DNA from: Pedobacter sp. BAL39
Lineage (GTDB): Bacteria; Bacteroidota; Bacteroidia; Sphingobacteriales; Sphingobacteriaceae
DNA: 64,000 nt
Direction: 5' to 3'
Assembly (NCBI RefSeq): GCF_000170795.1
Contig: NZ_ABCM01000004.1
Coordinates: 186,001-250,000, forward strand
The notes below the pieces were generated by a model that did not search any database, was not told where the DNA came from, and saw nothing but the letters and a program-made list of their open reading frames with translations. Position numbers and translations under genes: made by a program. Positions 29,128-37,339 of the stretch are shown one piece after another; positions within the stretch are counted from its first letter, which is position 1; each line of letters starts with the position of its first letter.

Positions 29128-29604
29128 TTATACGTTTGGTGTGGTCGGAGGTTTGTTGAAAGGATCGTTTGCGCCAAACGGATTGTTGTTCAAACCGAAG
29201 GGACCACCATTTTGAGCTTCCGAAGCAGATGGGCCGAGGTAACGCGCATCACCGAATCCCAGCATCGGGACAAAAACGATAGGCAAAAGAATCATACCCA
29301 CAGTGTACCCTTCTGTTTTACCAAAGCTTTTGCTCAGCAGATTGTAAAGCCAGATGGCGAACACAATGTTCACACACGGAATAAGTAAGAATAAAATCCA
29401 GATCATTGGTTTCCCAACAATCTCAAGAAGCACGATTAAATTGTAAATTGGAATGATGGCAGCCCAACCGGGTTTTCCTGCTTTTTCAAAAATTTTCCAT
29501 AAGCCAGCGTAAATTACGACGACTAAGAGAAGAGAGAAGAATACTGCTCCCAAGCCAATTCCTGCAGCAGCGCCCGCCGCTGCTGATTCTGATGTGTAGT
29601 CCAT
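29128..29604 (-). CDS. DUF5684-like small membrane protein
   Basis: A 158-residue protein with about four helices: GLGAVFFSLLLVVVIYAGLWKIFEKAGKPGW, then IIPIYNLIVLLEIVGKPMIWILFLLIP, then a third and fourth. The phrase GKPGWAAIIPIYN and the later KSFGKTEGYTVGMILLPIVFVPMLGFG are typical of DUF5684 proteins. The C-terminal ~35 residues are Asn/Pro/Gly-rich and probably disordered. No enzymatic motif is seen. It starts the two-gene run with DUF2752. The 217-base gap upstream holds no recognised signal. Confidence 0.8.
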   Translation of the reverse strand: MDYTSESAAAGAAAGIGLGAVFFSLLLVVVIYAGLWKIFEKAGKPGWAAIIPIYNLIVLLEIVGKPMIWILFLLIPCVNIVFAIWLYNLLSKSFGKTEGYTVGMILLPIVFVPMLGFGDARYLGPSASEAQNGGPFGLNNNPFGANDPFNKPPTTPNV

Positions 29605-29821
29605 AGATGTTTGTTTTTTTAGTTTCCCGTAAAGATAATATTAGTTATAAAAATTCAAAGCTTTCATTGCATTTTTATAAAACTCTGATAACAAACACCA
29701 TTACTGAAGCAAACGAACAGAAAAACATCTAAAAGTTGGGATAACAGAAACCCGATTTCATCCAATCAACAAAGATTCTACTAAAAAGGCGGTGTTCAGT
29801 TCAGTTGAATTAATCGCAATT

Positions 29822-30517
29822 CTAATGAAGCGTCATGTGAAAAAGATCAGCAATATGACCTTTCAGACGACTTTTCACCTCTGCCATATCTAGCGCATAT
29901 CCCAGCTCACGCTGCATCGAAGTCACGTCTTTATCATCTATCCCACAAGGAACAATATTATTGAAGTAATCGAGACTTGCATTGACATTGAAAGCGAAAC
30001 CATGCATGGTTACCCATCTGCTACAGCGCACGCCCATCGCACAGATCTTCCGTGCTTTTTCATTATCCGCATCAATCCAGACCCCAGTAAAGCCGGGATA
30101 CCGTCCTGCGGCGATCCCATAATCCGCAAGCGTCAGGATTACGGCTTCTTCCAGCGTACGCAGGTAAAGGTGGATGTCAGTAAAAAAATTGTCCAGGTCA
30201 AGGATGGGATAACCGACAATCTGGCCAGGACCATGATAGGTGATGTCGCCCCCACGGTTGATTTTATAATAGGTAGCCCCCTTGTCGGCCAAGCCCTGCT
30301 CATCCAGCAACAGATTTTCGGGATGTCCGCTCTTGCCGAGCGTATACACATGTGGATGCTCGCAAAAAACCAGGTAATTGGGGGTTTCCAATGTAGTATG
30401 GTTGGTTCTGTTAGCGGTTTTTATGGCCACTGTAGTATTGAACAGCCCCTCTTGCTTGTCCCAGGCCTCCTGATAATCGGTAAGTCCCCAGTCTATGAAT
30501 TGAACATTCTTATTCAT
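29822..30517 (-). CDS. lipB: Lipoyl(octanoyl) transferase LipB
   Basis: A 231-residue enzyme that moves octanoyl from acyl carrier protein to the lipoyl domains of 2-oxoacid dehydrogenases and GcvH. The motif RGGDITYHGPGQIVGYP (about residues 88-104) and the active-site residues Lys157 (ARKICAMGVRCSRWVTMHG) and Cys191 (IVPCGI) are present. The length is normal. It is downstream of a phosphopantetheinyl transferase gene with a 10-base gap. The shared theme is carrier-protein-linked acyl chemistry. Confidence 0.96.
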   Translation of the reverse strand: MNKNVQFIDWGLTDYQEAWDKQEGLFNTTVAIKTANRTNHTTLETPNYLVFCEHPHVYTLGKSGHPENLLLDEQGLADKGATYYKINRGGDITYHGPGQIVGYPILDLDNFFTDIHLYLRTLEEAVILTLADYGIAAGRYPGFTGVWIDADNEKARKICAMGVRCSRWVTMHGFAFNVNASLDYFNNIVPCGIDDKDVTSMQRELGYALDMAEVKSRLKGHIADLFHMTLH

Positions 30518-30527
30518 GGTATGAAAA

Positions 30528-31169
30528 TTAGGCGACTACATAGCCGAGCATGTAACCATCATCCGTTTTAAAATAGCGCACATCCAGTTCGCGAGGCCCC
30601 TCCGGAAGGTCAACAACCGCCGTCAGGATGCCATCATCCTTCAGCTTAAAAGGTTTGATATGAATGTCCTGCTTAAACTCCAGTCCTTTCCTTCCATTCC
30701 ACTTATAAATGGCTTCTTTAGCGCACCAGCAGACATACAGGCCGTTGATGTTGTCGCCAATCTGCTTTTGCGCCAGCTCCGCATCAGAAAGAAACTTATG
30801 TTTGATGCTCTTGATCTTGTGTTTGATCAGCTCAATGTCTACCCCAACCTTCTTCGCCTTACCAATCATCACGGCAGCATAATCGTAAGAATGACTGAAG
30901 GAAATGTGGTAATCAGAGTTTGGAAGATACGGTTTGCCATGCTCATCCATCTGACAGTCGATATATTCAGAAGTATTTAACATGGTCCTCAGCAGCACAC
31001 GAGTGCTCAGCCAGTGCAGCAGACGTTTGCCATTGTTCAAGGAGGAGATGAAATCCAGTTCATGCTGCTTGAGCTGCAGACCGGCCATCAGCTGCGCTTC
31101 GGTCTCTTCGATTTTCCACACCGAAAGTGTGGTATCATCGTCAATGTTGATATTAAAAACTACGGGCAT
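30528..31169 (-). CDS. 4'-phosphopantetheinyl transferase (Sfp/AcpT type)
   Basis: A 213-residue member of the phosphopantetheinyl transferase superfamily, which attaches the 4'-phosphopantetheine arm of CoA to carrier proteins. The three conserved parts are present: the ISFSHSYDYAAVMIG segment, VGVDIELI (metal-binding Asp and Glu), and WCAKEAIYKWNGRKG (catalytic Glu and Lys). The size suits the two-lobed Sfp type. It heads a minus-strand operon with lipB. A TACTTTTG box lies about 20 bases upstream. Confidence 0.93.
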   Translation of the reverse strand: MPVVFNINIDDDTTLSVWKIEETEAQLMAGLQLKQHELDFISSLNNGKRLLHWLSTRVLLRTMLNTSEYIDCQMDEHGKPYLPNSDYHISFSHSYDYAAVMIGKAKKVGVDIELIKHKIKSIKHKFLSDAELAQKQIGDNINGLYVCWCAKEAIYKWNGRKGLEFKQDIHIKPFKLKDDGILTAVVDLPEGPRELDVRYFKTDDGYMLGYVVA

Positions 31170-31189
31170 CTCTATTTTGGAATACTGTG

Positions 31190-31197
31190 CAAAAGTA
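31190..31197 (-). promoter_or_regulatory. Candidate -7 box for the phosphopantetheinyl transferase-lipB operon
   Basis: Read on the minus strand this is TACTTTTG, a match to TAnnTTTG about 20 bases before the start codon. The 13-base stretch around it (31186-31198) is identical to the one upstream of sdhC (54288-54300). Confidence 0.5.
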
Positions 31198-31235
31198 TCT
31201 TAAATTAATCATAATTTAGCCCAATACTTGATAAA

Positions 31236-31772
31236 ATGATACTGTCTGACAAAAGAATCCTTGAAGAAATTGACAAGGGAACCATCATCATCGAGCCTTT
31301 TAAAGCAGAATGCCTGGGCACAAACTCTTACGATGTTCATTTAGGAAAATACCTTGCCACTTATAAAGACCGTATTCTGGACGCCAAAGCACACAATAAA
31401 ATCGAGCACTTCGAGATCCCCAAAGAAGGATATGTCCTTCAGCCCGGAACACTCTACCTTGGCGTAACCCTCGAATACACCGAAACACACGCACATGTAC
31501 CCTTCCTCGAAGGCAAATCCAGCACCGGCCGCCTCGGCATAGACATCCATGCCACCGCTGGCAAGGGTGATGTCGGGTTCTGCAACACCTGGACACTGGA
31601 AATTTCCTGCGCACAGCCGGTACGCATCTACGCCGGGATGCCGATAGGACAGTTGATCTATTTCGTTGTAGAAGGTGACATTGAGACCATGTATAACAGT
31701 AAGAACAACGCCAAATACAACAACAAAACTACCAAACCTGTCGAAAGCATGATGTGGAAGAATAAGTTCTGA
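31236..31772 (+). CDS. dcd: dCTP deaminase
   Basis: A 178-residue dCTP deaminase that makes dUTP for thymidylate synthesis. The trimer-type active site is clear: GKSSTGRLGIDIHATAGKGDVGFCNTWTLEISC, with the catalytic Glu in TLEIS and the nucleotide-binding Ser-Ser-x-x-Arg. The C-terminal QLIYF and YNNKTTKP segments are as expected. It is divergent from the phosphopantetheinyl transferase gene. A long hairpin follows 27 bases after the stop. Confidence 0.96.
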   Translation: MILSDKRILEEIDKGTIIIEPFKAECLGTNSYDVHLGKYLATYKDRILDAKAHNKIEHFEIPKEGYVLQPGTLYLGVTLEYTETHAHVPFLEGKSSTGRLGIDIHATAGKGDVGFCNTWTLEISCAQPVRIYAGMPIGQLIYFVVEGDIETMYNSKNNAKYNNKTTKPVESMMWKNKF

Positions 31773-31799
31773 CCCTACCCCGCCGGGAACCTTAAATTA

Positions 31800-31836
31800 T
31801 ATAAAGCCTCAATATTTCGTATATTGAGGCTTTATA
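31800..31836 (+). terminator. Long perfect hairpin downstream of dcd
   Basis: TATAAAGCCTCAATAT (31800-31815) pairs fully with 31821-31836 around the 5-base loop TTCGT: a 16-base-pair stem with AT-rich flanks and only three T residues in a row. It probably ends dcd transcription, but it is also only 17 bases before the start of the next gene and could sit in that gene's leader. Confidence 0.75.
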
Positions 31837-31853
31837 CATTAATGCCCATCTCC

Positions 31854-34547
31854 ATGAACCGTAAACTATTTCTGCCTTTGCTCCTGGTGTCTATTATAAG
31901 TATGGCTTTTGTCTCCATTGCTTACGATGACCCTTTCGACGATCTGCTGAAGAAAATGCAGGGTTACAACCAGAAATATGCACAGGAAAAAGTGCACCTG
32001 CACCTGGATAAACCTTACTATGCCGTTGGGGATAACATCTGGTTTAAGGCTTACATCATGAATGCAGCCACCATGACACCTTCGGATATCAGCAAAATCC
32101 TGTACGTGGAGCTCATCAATGAAAAAGATTCTGTAAAAAAACGGTTACGGCTGGCCTTCAACGGAGGCTTCGGATGGGGCGACTTCAAATTACCGGATAC
32201 CCTGCGTGAGGGCAACTACAGGATCCGCGCCTACACCCAATGGATGAGAAATGCAGGCCCTGAGTTTTTCTACGACAAGACCATTAAGGTGGGCAACTCC
32301 TGGTCAAACAAGGTATTTACCAACGCAGAATATACCTATAGTAAAGACGGCGCCAAAGATAAAGTGTCCGCCAAGGTTGCTTTCATGGATGATAAAGGGG
32401 ATGCCCTTGCCAACAGAGAAGTCAGCTATGAAGTGCAGCTCGGCTTTAAACCCGTTGCCAAAGGGAAAGCAACCACCAATGCACAGGGAGAGGTCAGCCT
32501 CGACTTTGTCAACAATATACCCGCAACCAGCAAGTCGGGCAAAATCGTGGCCGTCATCCAGATGCCTGATAAAGAAAAAGTGATCAAGGAGATCCCAATC
32601 AAGGCGACGTCCAACGATGTTGATGTCCAGTTTTTTCCGGAAAGCGGACACCTCGTGATGGGACTGCCAAATCGTGTCGGATTCAAAGCAGTCAGTCCCT
32701 CCGGACTTGGGGTTGCAGTTACAGGCACGATCCATGATCAGCAGGGTACAGAAATCAATACCTTTACCGCAGGCCCGCTTGGGATGGATAACTTCGTCCT
32801 CAACCCTCAACCGGGCAATGCATACACTGCGACGGTGAAATTCCCCGACGGATCATCCAAAAAGGTTGCCCTTCCAAAAATAGAAAACAGCGGTTACATC
32901 ATGAATGTCAACAACATTGATACAGCCAAGATCTATGTTAAAGTGATGATGAGCGAGGACCTGGTAGGCCCCAAAAACCTGAAACTCGTTGCACAGCATG
33001 GAGGAACGGTATACCTTGCCTCCAATGCGACCTCCGACAAACAAGTCATCGTGATCCCTTTATTAAAGAGTGAGCTGCCCTCGGGCATCATACAGCTCAC
33101 TCTTTTCTCTTCCGACAATCAGCCCATCGCAGAGCGACTGGTCTTTGTCAACCATGTAAATGATAAGATTGATGCTAAAATTGAAAGTGCCAAAAGCAGC
33201 TACGGAAAAAGAGAAAAGGTAACCCTCAACTTGTCGGCCGCTATTGCAGGCAAACCCGTACAAGGCACCTTCTCCGTCGCTGTCACCAATACTGCGGCCG
33301 TAAAACCCGACCTGGAAAATGAGAGCAACATCATGACCTCCATGTTGCTCAGCAGCGACCTGGTCGGCTACATCGAAAAACCCAATCATTACTTTCTCGA
33401 CAACACCCCTAAGACCCTTGAAGATTTAGACAACCTCCTCCTCACACAGGGATGGCGCCGTTTCATCTGGAAAAACATCATCAGCAACGCCGCTCCCATC
33501 ATCCGCTTCCAGCCGGAAAAATCCATCGCCATCAGCGGCACCATTACCACCTATGGTGGAAAACCCGTTCCTAATGGCAAGGTATCCCTCTTTTCCTCTT
33601 CAGGAGGTTTATTTGCGATAGATACACTCACCAATGCAGAAGGCCGGTTTAACTTCGACCAGCTCATCTTTGGCGAAGACACCAAATTTATTGTTCAGGC
33701 ACGCAATGAGAAAGGAAAGAAAAGCGTTGATATTAAGCTGGACCAAGTCCCAGGACAAATTGTGACGACCAATAAAAACACCGGAGATATAGAGATCAAT
33801 GTGAATGAAGCCCTGTCTGCCTACCTGACCAAAAGTGCAAACTTCTTCGACGAGATGGCAAAAAGAGGGCTCCTGGAACGTAGCCTCATGCTCGACGAGG
33901 TCAAGATTGTCGAGAAAAAGAACCCTGCTAAGAACTCCAGCAATATGAATGGCCCGGGTAATGCAGATGCGGTGATTACTGCCGACCAGCTCAACACCTG
34001 CATCAACCTTTCACAATGTCTGCAGGGACGTGTCGCCGGCCTCATCATCACCAATGGCCAGGCCTTCCTGACCAGAAATGGTGGTCGCATCCCGATGCAG
34101 ATCTTTCTCGACGGCATGAACATCGGCTCTGAGGGACTGGACAACATCGTTCCCAATGACGTAGAGACCATCGAGGTGCTCAAGTCCATCAGCTACACCA
34201 CCATCTATGGCTCCAATGGCGCCGGGGGCGTCCTTGTCATCACCACCAAACGCGGTGGCGGATATGCCAACATGGACCGCTTTGTTCCCGGCATCATCAC
34301 CCACAACCCTCAGGGTTACTACCTCGCAAGGGAGTTTTATTCACCTGCTTATGATGAAAACCCAAATGCCGCAGCTGACCTCCGCAGCACCGTATACTGG
34401 AACCCAAACCTGGTAACGAGCACGGATGGAAAAATCCCTTTCAGCTTCTTCAATACCGATGAAGCGGGCAGCTACCGCGTTGTTGTGGAAGGGATAGACA
34501 TGCAGGGGCACCTGGCACGGACCACTTATAATTACGAAGTAAAATAA
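31854..34547 (+). CDS. MG2/carboxypeptidase-regulatory/TonB-plug protein without a barrel
   Basis: An 897-residue secreted protein starting at ATG 31854, which gives a clean signal peptide (to about residue 22). Residues ~33-130 resemble an MG2 (alpha-2-macroglobulin-like) domain: KVHLHLDKPYYAVGDNIWFK. Further beta-sandwich repeats follow. Near 559 an ISGTITTYGGKPVPNGKVSLF repeat resembles the carboxypeptidase-regulatory-like domain of SusC proteins. Residues ~700-795 form a TonB-receptor plug (INLSQCLQGRVAG, IFLDGMNIG, IEVLKSISYTTIYGSNGAGGVLVITTKRGG). There is no outer-membrane beta-barrel after the plug; about 100 residues finish the chain. Role is unknown; it may be an envelope partner of a TonB-dependent system. 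The next gene begins 17 bases later. Confidence 0.85.
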   Translation: MNRKLFLPLLLVSIISMAFVSIAYDDPFDDLLKKMQGYNQKYAQEKVHLHLDKPYYAVGDNIWFKAYIMNAATMTPSDISKILYVELINEKDSVKKRLRLAFNGGFGWGDFKLPDTLREGNYRIRAYTQWMRNAGPEFFYDKTIKVGNSWSNKVFTNAEYTYSKDGAKDKVSAKVAFMDDKGDALANREVSYEVQLGFKPVAKGKATTNAQGEVSLDFVNNIPATSKSGKIVAVIQMPDKEKVIKEIPIKATSNDVDVQFFPESGHLVMGLPNRVGFKAVSPSGLGVAVTGTIHDQQGTEINTFTAGPLGMDNFVLNPQPGNAYTATVKFPDGSSKKVALPKIENSGYIMNVNNIDTAKIYVKVMMSEDLVGPKNLKLVAQHGGTVYLASNATSDKQVIVIPLLKSELPSGIIQLTLFSSDNQPIAERLVFVNHVNDKIDAKIESAKSSYGKREKVTLNLSAAIAGKPVQGTFSVAVTNTAAVKPDLENESNIMTSMLLSSDLVGYIEKPNHYFLDNTPKTLEDLDNLLLTQGWRRFIWKNIISNAAPIIRFQPEKSIAISGTITTYGGKPVPNGKVSLFSSSGGLFAIDTLTNAEGRFNFDQLIFGEDTKFIVQARNEKGKKSVDIKLDQVPGQIVTTNKNTGDIEINVNEALSAYLTKSANFFDEMAKRGLLERSLMLDEVKIVEKKNPAKNSSNMNGPGNADAVITADQLNTCINLSQCLQGRVAGLIITNGQAFLTRNGGRIPMQIFLDGMNIGSEGLDNIVPNDVETIEVLKSISYTTIYGSNGAGGVLVITTKRGGGYANMDRFVPGIITHNPQGYYLAREFYSPAYDENPNAAADLRSTVYWNPNLVTSTDGKIPFSFFNTDEAGSYRVVVEGIDMQGHLARTTYNYEVK

Positions 34548-34564
34548 TAAACATAACCACCCCT

Positions 34565-35326
34565 ATGAATACCATTAAAGTCACCATAAAGGACCGTGTT
34601 GCCCTGATCACCCTCAACCGGGGGCGCTCGAATGCATTGAACAGAGAGATGATTACCGAGCTCAACGACATGTTCCGCAACATCGCGTCCGACAACAACA
34701 TCTCTGGCGTGATCGTGACCGGACAGGAGCAGTTTTTCTCCGCCGGACTTGACCTCATCGAATTATACAACTATACCGAAGAGGAAGCTGCCAGCTTCTG
34801 GCACCTTTTTCTCGAATTTGTCGCCACCATCACTGCTTTTAAAAAACCTTTCGTCGCGGCCATCAACGGCCATAGTCCGGCTGGAGGATGCGTGATTGCC
34901 CTTGCGGCCGACTACCGCATTATGGCGGAAGGGAAGTCCATCATCGGGCTGAATGAGGTACCCGTAGGCATCATCGTTCCCAACAGCATCTTTCAACTTT
35001 ACGCGTTTTGGCTGGGCCAGGCAAAGGCGAGCAGGAGTTTGCTGGAAGGTCGTTTATACAGTCCGGAAGAAGCTCTCGCCGATGGGCTGGTCGATGAGGT
35101 GGTGAACCCTGCAGGGATCCTTACCGCTGCCGAGCGCCGGATCCGCAAATACATGGCTATGGAGCGCAACACCTGGGAGCAGAGTAAGCTCAACATCCGC
35201 AGGGAGCTGATTGCAGCTGCCAACGCCGATCATTCCGCAGAACTGGAACTGATGCTCCAGCAATGGTGGTCGCCCACCACCAGGAGCATCCTCAAAACGA
35301 TCATTGATAACCTTCAAAAGAAATAA
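34565..35326 (+). CDS. Enoyl-CoA hydratase/isomerase family protein, closest to Delta3-Delta2-enoyl-CoA isomerase
   Basis: A 253-residue crotonase-fold enzyme. The oxyanion-hole region FFSAGLDLIEL and the GHSPAGGCVIALAADYRIM block resemble Delta3,Delta2-enoyl-CoA isomerase (FSAGLDL, PAGGCLVAL, DYRI) more than classic enoyl-CoA hydratase. Further on, SIIGLNEVPVGIIVP keeps the single Glu used by the isomerase type. Such enzymes shift double bonds of unsaturated fatty acyl-CoAs so that beta-oxidation can continue. The next gene, 2 bases downstream, looks like a 2,4-dienoyl-CoA reductase, which supports this reading. The subfamily call is from memory of sequence patterns and needs alignment. Confidence 0.85.
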   Translation: MNTIKVTIKDRVALITLNRGRSNALNREMITELNDMFRNIASDNNISGVIVTGQEQFFSAGLDLIELYNYTEEEAASFWHLFLEFVATITAFKKPFVAAINGHSPAGGCVIALAADYRIMAEGKSIIGLNEVPVGIIVPNSIFQLYAFWLGQAKASRSLLEGRLYSPEEALADGLVDEVVNPAGILTAAERRIRKYMAMERNTWEQSKLNIRRELIAAANADHSAELELMLQQWWSPTTRSILKTIIDNLQKK

Positions 35327-35328
35327 TC

Positions 35329-36204
35329 ATGTACAATCAACCCATGTTACGAGACGATGCCTTACAGGGCAAAACCATTGTCATTACTGGCGGAGGTACA
35401 GGACTTGGCAAAGCGATGGGCCTATATTTCCTTAAACTGGGCGCGAACCTTGTCATCACCAGTCGCAAGCTCGACGTCCTTCAAAAAACGGCAGCAGAGA
35501 TGGAGCAGGAAACAGGAGGAAAAGTGCTTGCCCTTGCTTGTGATGTGCGCGACTACCAGCAGGTGGAACAAGTGCTCGCAGAAACATTGAAGGCCTTCGG
35601 AAAGGTAGACAGCCTGCTTAACAATGCTGCGGGCAATTTCATCTCCCCTACAGAACGTCTTTCTGCAAATGCATTTTCTACCATCATCGATATCGTGCTG
35701 AAGGGCTCTGTGAACTGTACGCTGGCTTTTGGCAAACACTGGATCAGTGAGAAACAGCCGGCAAGCGTGCTCAATATTGTCACCACTTATGCCTTTACCG
35801 GATCGGCTTATGTCGTTCCTTCGGCTTGTGCCAAGGGAGGCGTTCTAGCCATGACACGCTCGCTGGCTGTAGAATGGGGTAAATATGGCATCCGTACCAA
35901 TGCGATCGCACCGGGTCCTTTTCCTACGAAAGGGGCATGGGAACGGCTGCTACCGGGCGAGCTTGCTGAAAAGTTTGATTTTAAAAACAGGGTGCCGCTA
36001 AAGCGTGTAGGTGAACATCAGGAGCTGGCCAACCTTGCCGCTTTCCTGATCAGCGACTTCGCAGGGTACATCAATGGTGAAGTCATCAGCATTGACGGAG
36101 GGGAATGGCTACAGGGTGCAGGTCAGTTTAATGGACTTGAAGCCATCCCTGATGAATTGTGGGACAGCTTTGAGCAGATGACCAGATCAGCGAAAGGGAG
36201 TTAA
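35329..36204 (+). CDS. Short-chain dehydrogenase resembling 2,4-dienoyl-CoA reductase
   Basis: A 291-residue SDR enzyme. The NAD(P)-binding motif is TGGGTGLGKAMG (about residues 20-31), and NNAAGNF is present (about 98-104). The classical catalytic Tyr-x-x-x-Lys is replaced by Ser-Ala-Cys-Ala-Lys (VPSACAKGGV). This substitution, with EWGKYGIRTNAIAPGPFPTKGA, is the pattern of 2,4-dienoyl-CoA reductases, which reduce 2,4-dienoyl-CoA during breakdown of polyunsaturated fatty acids. It follows the isomerase-like gene by 2 bases. Start at ATG 35329, or at Met6 (35344). An alternative is another enoyl-reductase of the same fold. Confidence 0.88.
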   Translation: MYNQPMLRDDALQGKTIVITGGGTGLGKAMGLYFLKLGANLVITSRKLDVLQKTAAEMEQETGGKVLALACDVRDYQQVEQVLAETLKAFGKVDSLLNNAAGNFISPTERLSANAFSTIIDIVLKGSVNCTLAFGKHWISEKQPASVLNIVTTYAFTGSAYVVPSACAKGGVLAMTRSLAVEWGKYGIRTNAIAPGPFPTKGAWERLLPGELAEKFDFKNRVPLKRVGEHQELANLAAFLISDFAGYINGEVISIDGGEWLQGAGQFNGLEAIPDELWDSFEQMTRSAKGS

Positions 36205-36205
36205 T

Positions 36206-36225
36206 ATCCGCTGTTACCAGCGGAT
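36206..36225. terminator. Hairpin between convergent SDR and fabH-like genes
   Basis: ATCCGCTG (36206-36213) and CAGCGGAT (36218-36225) pair fully around TTAC. The right arm and loop overlap the last codons and stop of the minus-strand gene. The T run is weak, so it is only a possible bidirectional terminator. Confidence 0.5.
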
Positions 36226-37260
36226 CAGTGCACTGCCCCAGGCAAAGCCGGAACCGAATGCAGCCAGGCAGATCAGATCGCCCTCTTTGACCCTGCCTGA
36301 TTCCCAGGCCTCACTAAGTGCAATGGGCACTGAGGCAGCCGTCGTATTTCCATATTTCTGAATGTTGTTGAATACCTTTTCATCGGGCAGCGACAGCAGT
36401 TGCTGTACATACTGACTAATGCGGAGGTTCGCCTGGTGCGGCACCAGCAGGTCGATGTCTTCTGCAGTCATGCCATTGGCTTCCAAAGCCTCGCGGATCA
36501 CTTCAGGAAACTTGACCACGGCCTTTTTGAATACAGCTGGGCCATCCATGTAGGGCAATGTTGCCCCTTGTTCTATCTGTTCCTTGGTGATGAACAGGCC
36601 ACCAAGCTCCTGATCAGGATAACCGGGTTTATCCTTCAGCCATTTGTTCGCATGAGCACCAGGATAATACATCGCCAACTCTTCTGCATCCGCACCATCA
36701 CTGTGCAGGTGCGTACTCAGTATTCCCTGTCCTTCTTTGTCCGTGCGCTGCAGCACCACCGCCCCGGCACCATCGCCAAAGATGACAGACACATTGCGGC
36801 TCCGGGTTTCGAAGTCCATGGCAAAAGAATGTTTCTCGCTGCCCACTACAAGGATATTCTTGTACATTCCCGTTTTGACAAACTGGTCGGCAATAGAAAG
36901 GGCGTACACAAAACCTGAACATTGATTGCGGATATCCAGGGCACCGATTTCTCTCATTTGCATCTCGCGCTGCAGCAAGACACCGCAGCCAGGAAAGTAA
37001 TAGTCAGGGCTCAGCGTCGCAAAAATGATGAAATCCACCTCCTGTGCGGTGATGCCGGCACGCTCCATAGCAACCTTTGCAGCTTCCACGCCCATGGTCG
37101 TCGTAGTCTCTTCCAGGCGGTCAGCAAAACGCCGCTCCCTGATGCCGGTACGCTCCTGGATCCAGGCATCACTGGTCTCCATAAAACGGGACAAATCATC
37201 ATTTGTATACACATTTTTAGGAACGTAGTGCCCAACTCCTGCTATTTTCGAACGATACAT
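36214..37260 (-). CDS. fabH: 3-oxoacyl-ACP synthase III (FabH-like)
   Basis: A 348-residue beta-ketoacyl-ACP synthase III. The Cys-His-Asn triad is Cys114 (RNQCSGF), His275 (VPHQANLRI) and Asn305 (KYGNTTAAS). The start ATG is the complement of 37258-37260 (MYRSKIAGVGHYVPK); a longer frame to 37290 adds ten unlikely residues. FabH enzymes start fatty-acid chains by condensing an acyl-CoA with malonyl-ACP; the single stand-alone gene could also be a specialised paralogue. A TATTTTTG -7 box lies 27 bases upstream on the minus strand. Confidence 0.92.
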   Translation of the reverse strand: MYRSKIAGVGHYVPKNVYTNDDLSRFMETSDAWIQERTGIRERRFADRLEETTTTMGVEAAKVAMERAGITAQEVDFIIFATLSPDYYFPGCGVLLQREMQMREIGALDIRNQCSGFVYALSIADQFVKTGMYKNILVVGSEKHSFAMDFETRSRNVSVIFGDGAGAVVLQRTDKEGQGILSTHLHSDGADAEELAMYYPGAHANKWLKDKPGYPDQELGGLFITKEQIEQGATLPYMDGPAVFKKAVVKFPEVIREALEANGMTAEDIDLLVPHQANLRISQYVQQLLSLPDEKVFNNIQKYGNTTAASVPIALSEAWESGRVKEGDLICLAAFGSGFAWGSALIRW

Positions 37261-37287
37261 TATATCTGGGTTTATGAATAATTTATG

Positions 37288-37295
37288 CAAAAATA
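37288..37295 (-). promoter_or_regulatory. Candidate -7 box for the fabH-like gene
   Basis: On the minus strand the site reads TATTTTTG, matching TAnnTTTG, 27 bases before the ATG. It is one half of a divergent promoter region shared with clpS. Confidence 0.4.
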
Positions 37296-37327
37296 ACTTT
37301 AACTACAACATTATTTTGAAATTAGCT

Positions 37328-37335
37328 TATTTTTG
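37328..37335 (+). promoter_or_regulatory. Candidate -7 box next to the clpS start codon
   Basis: TATTTTTG ends 4 bases before the clpS ATG at 37340. With usual Bacteroidota spacing, transcription would start at or next to the ATG, leaving almost no leader. Confidence 0.35.
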
Positions 37336-37339
37336 TAAA

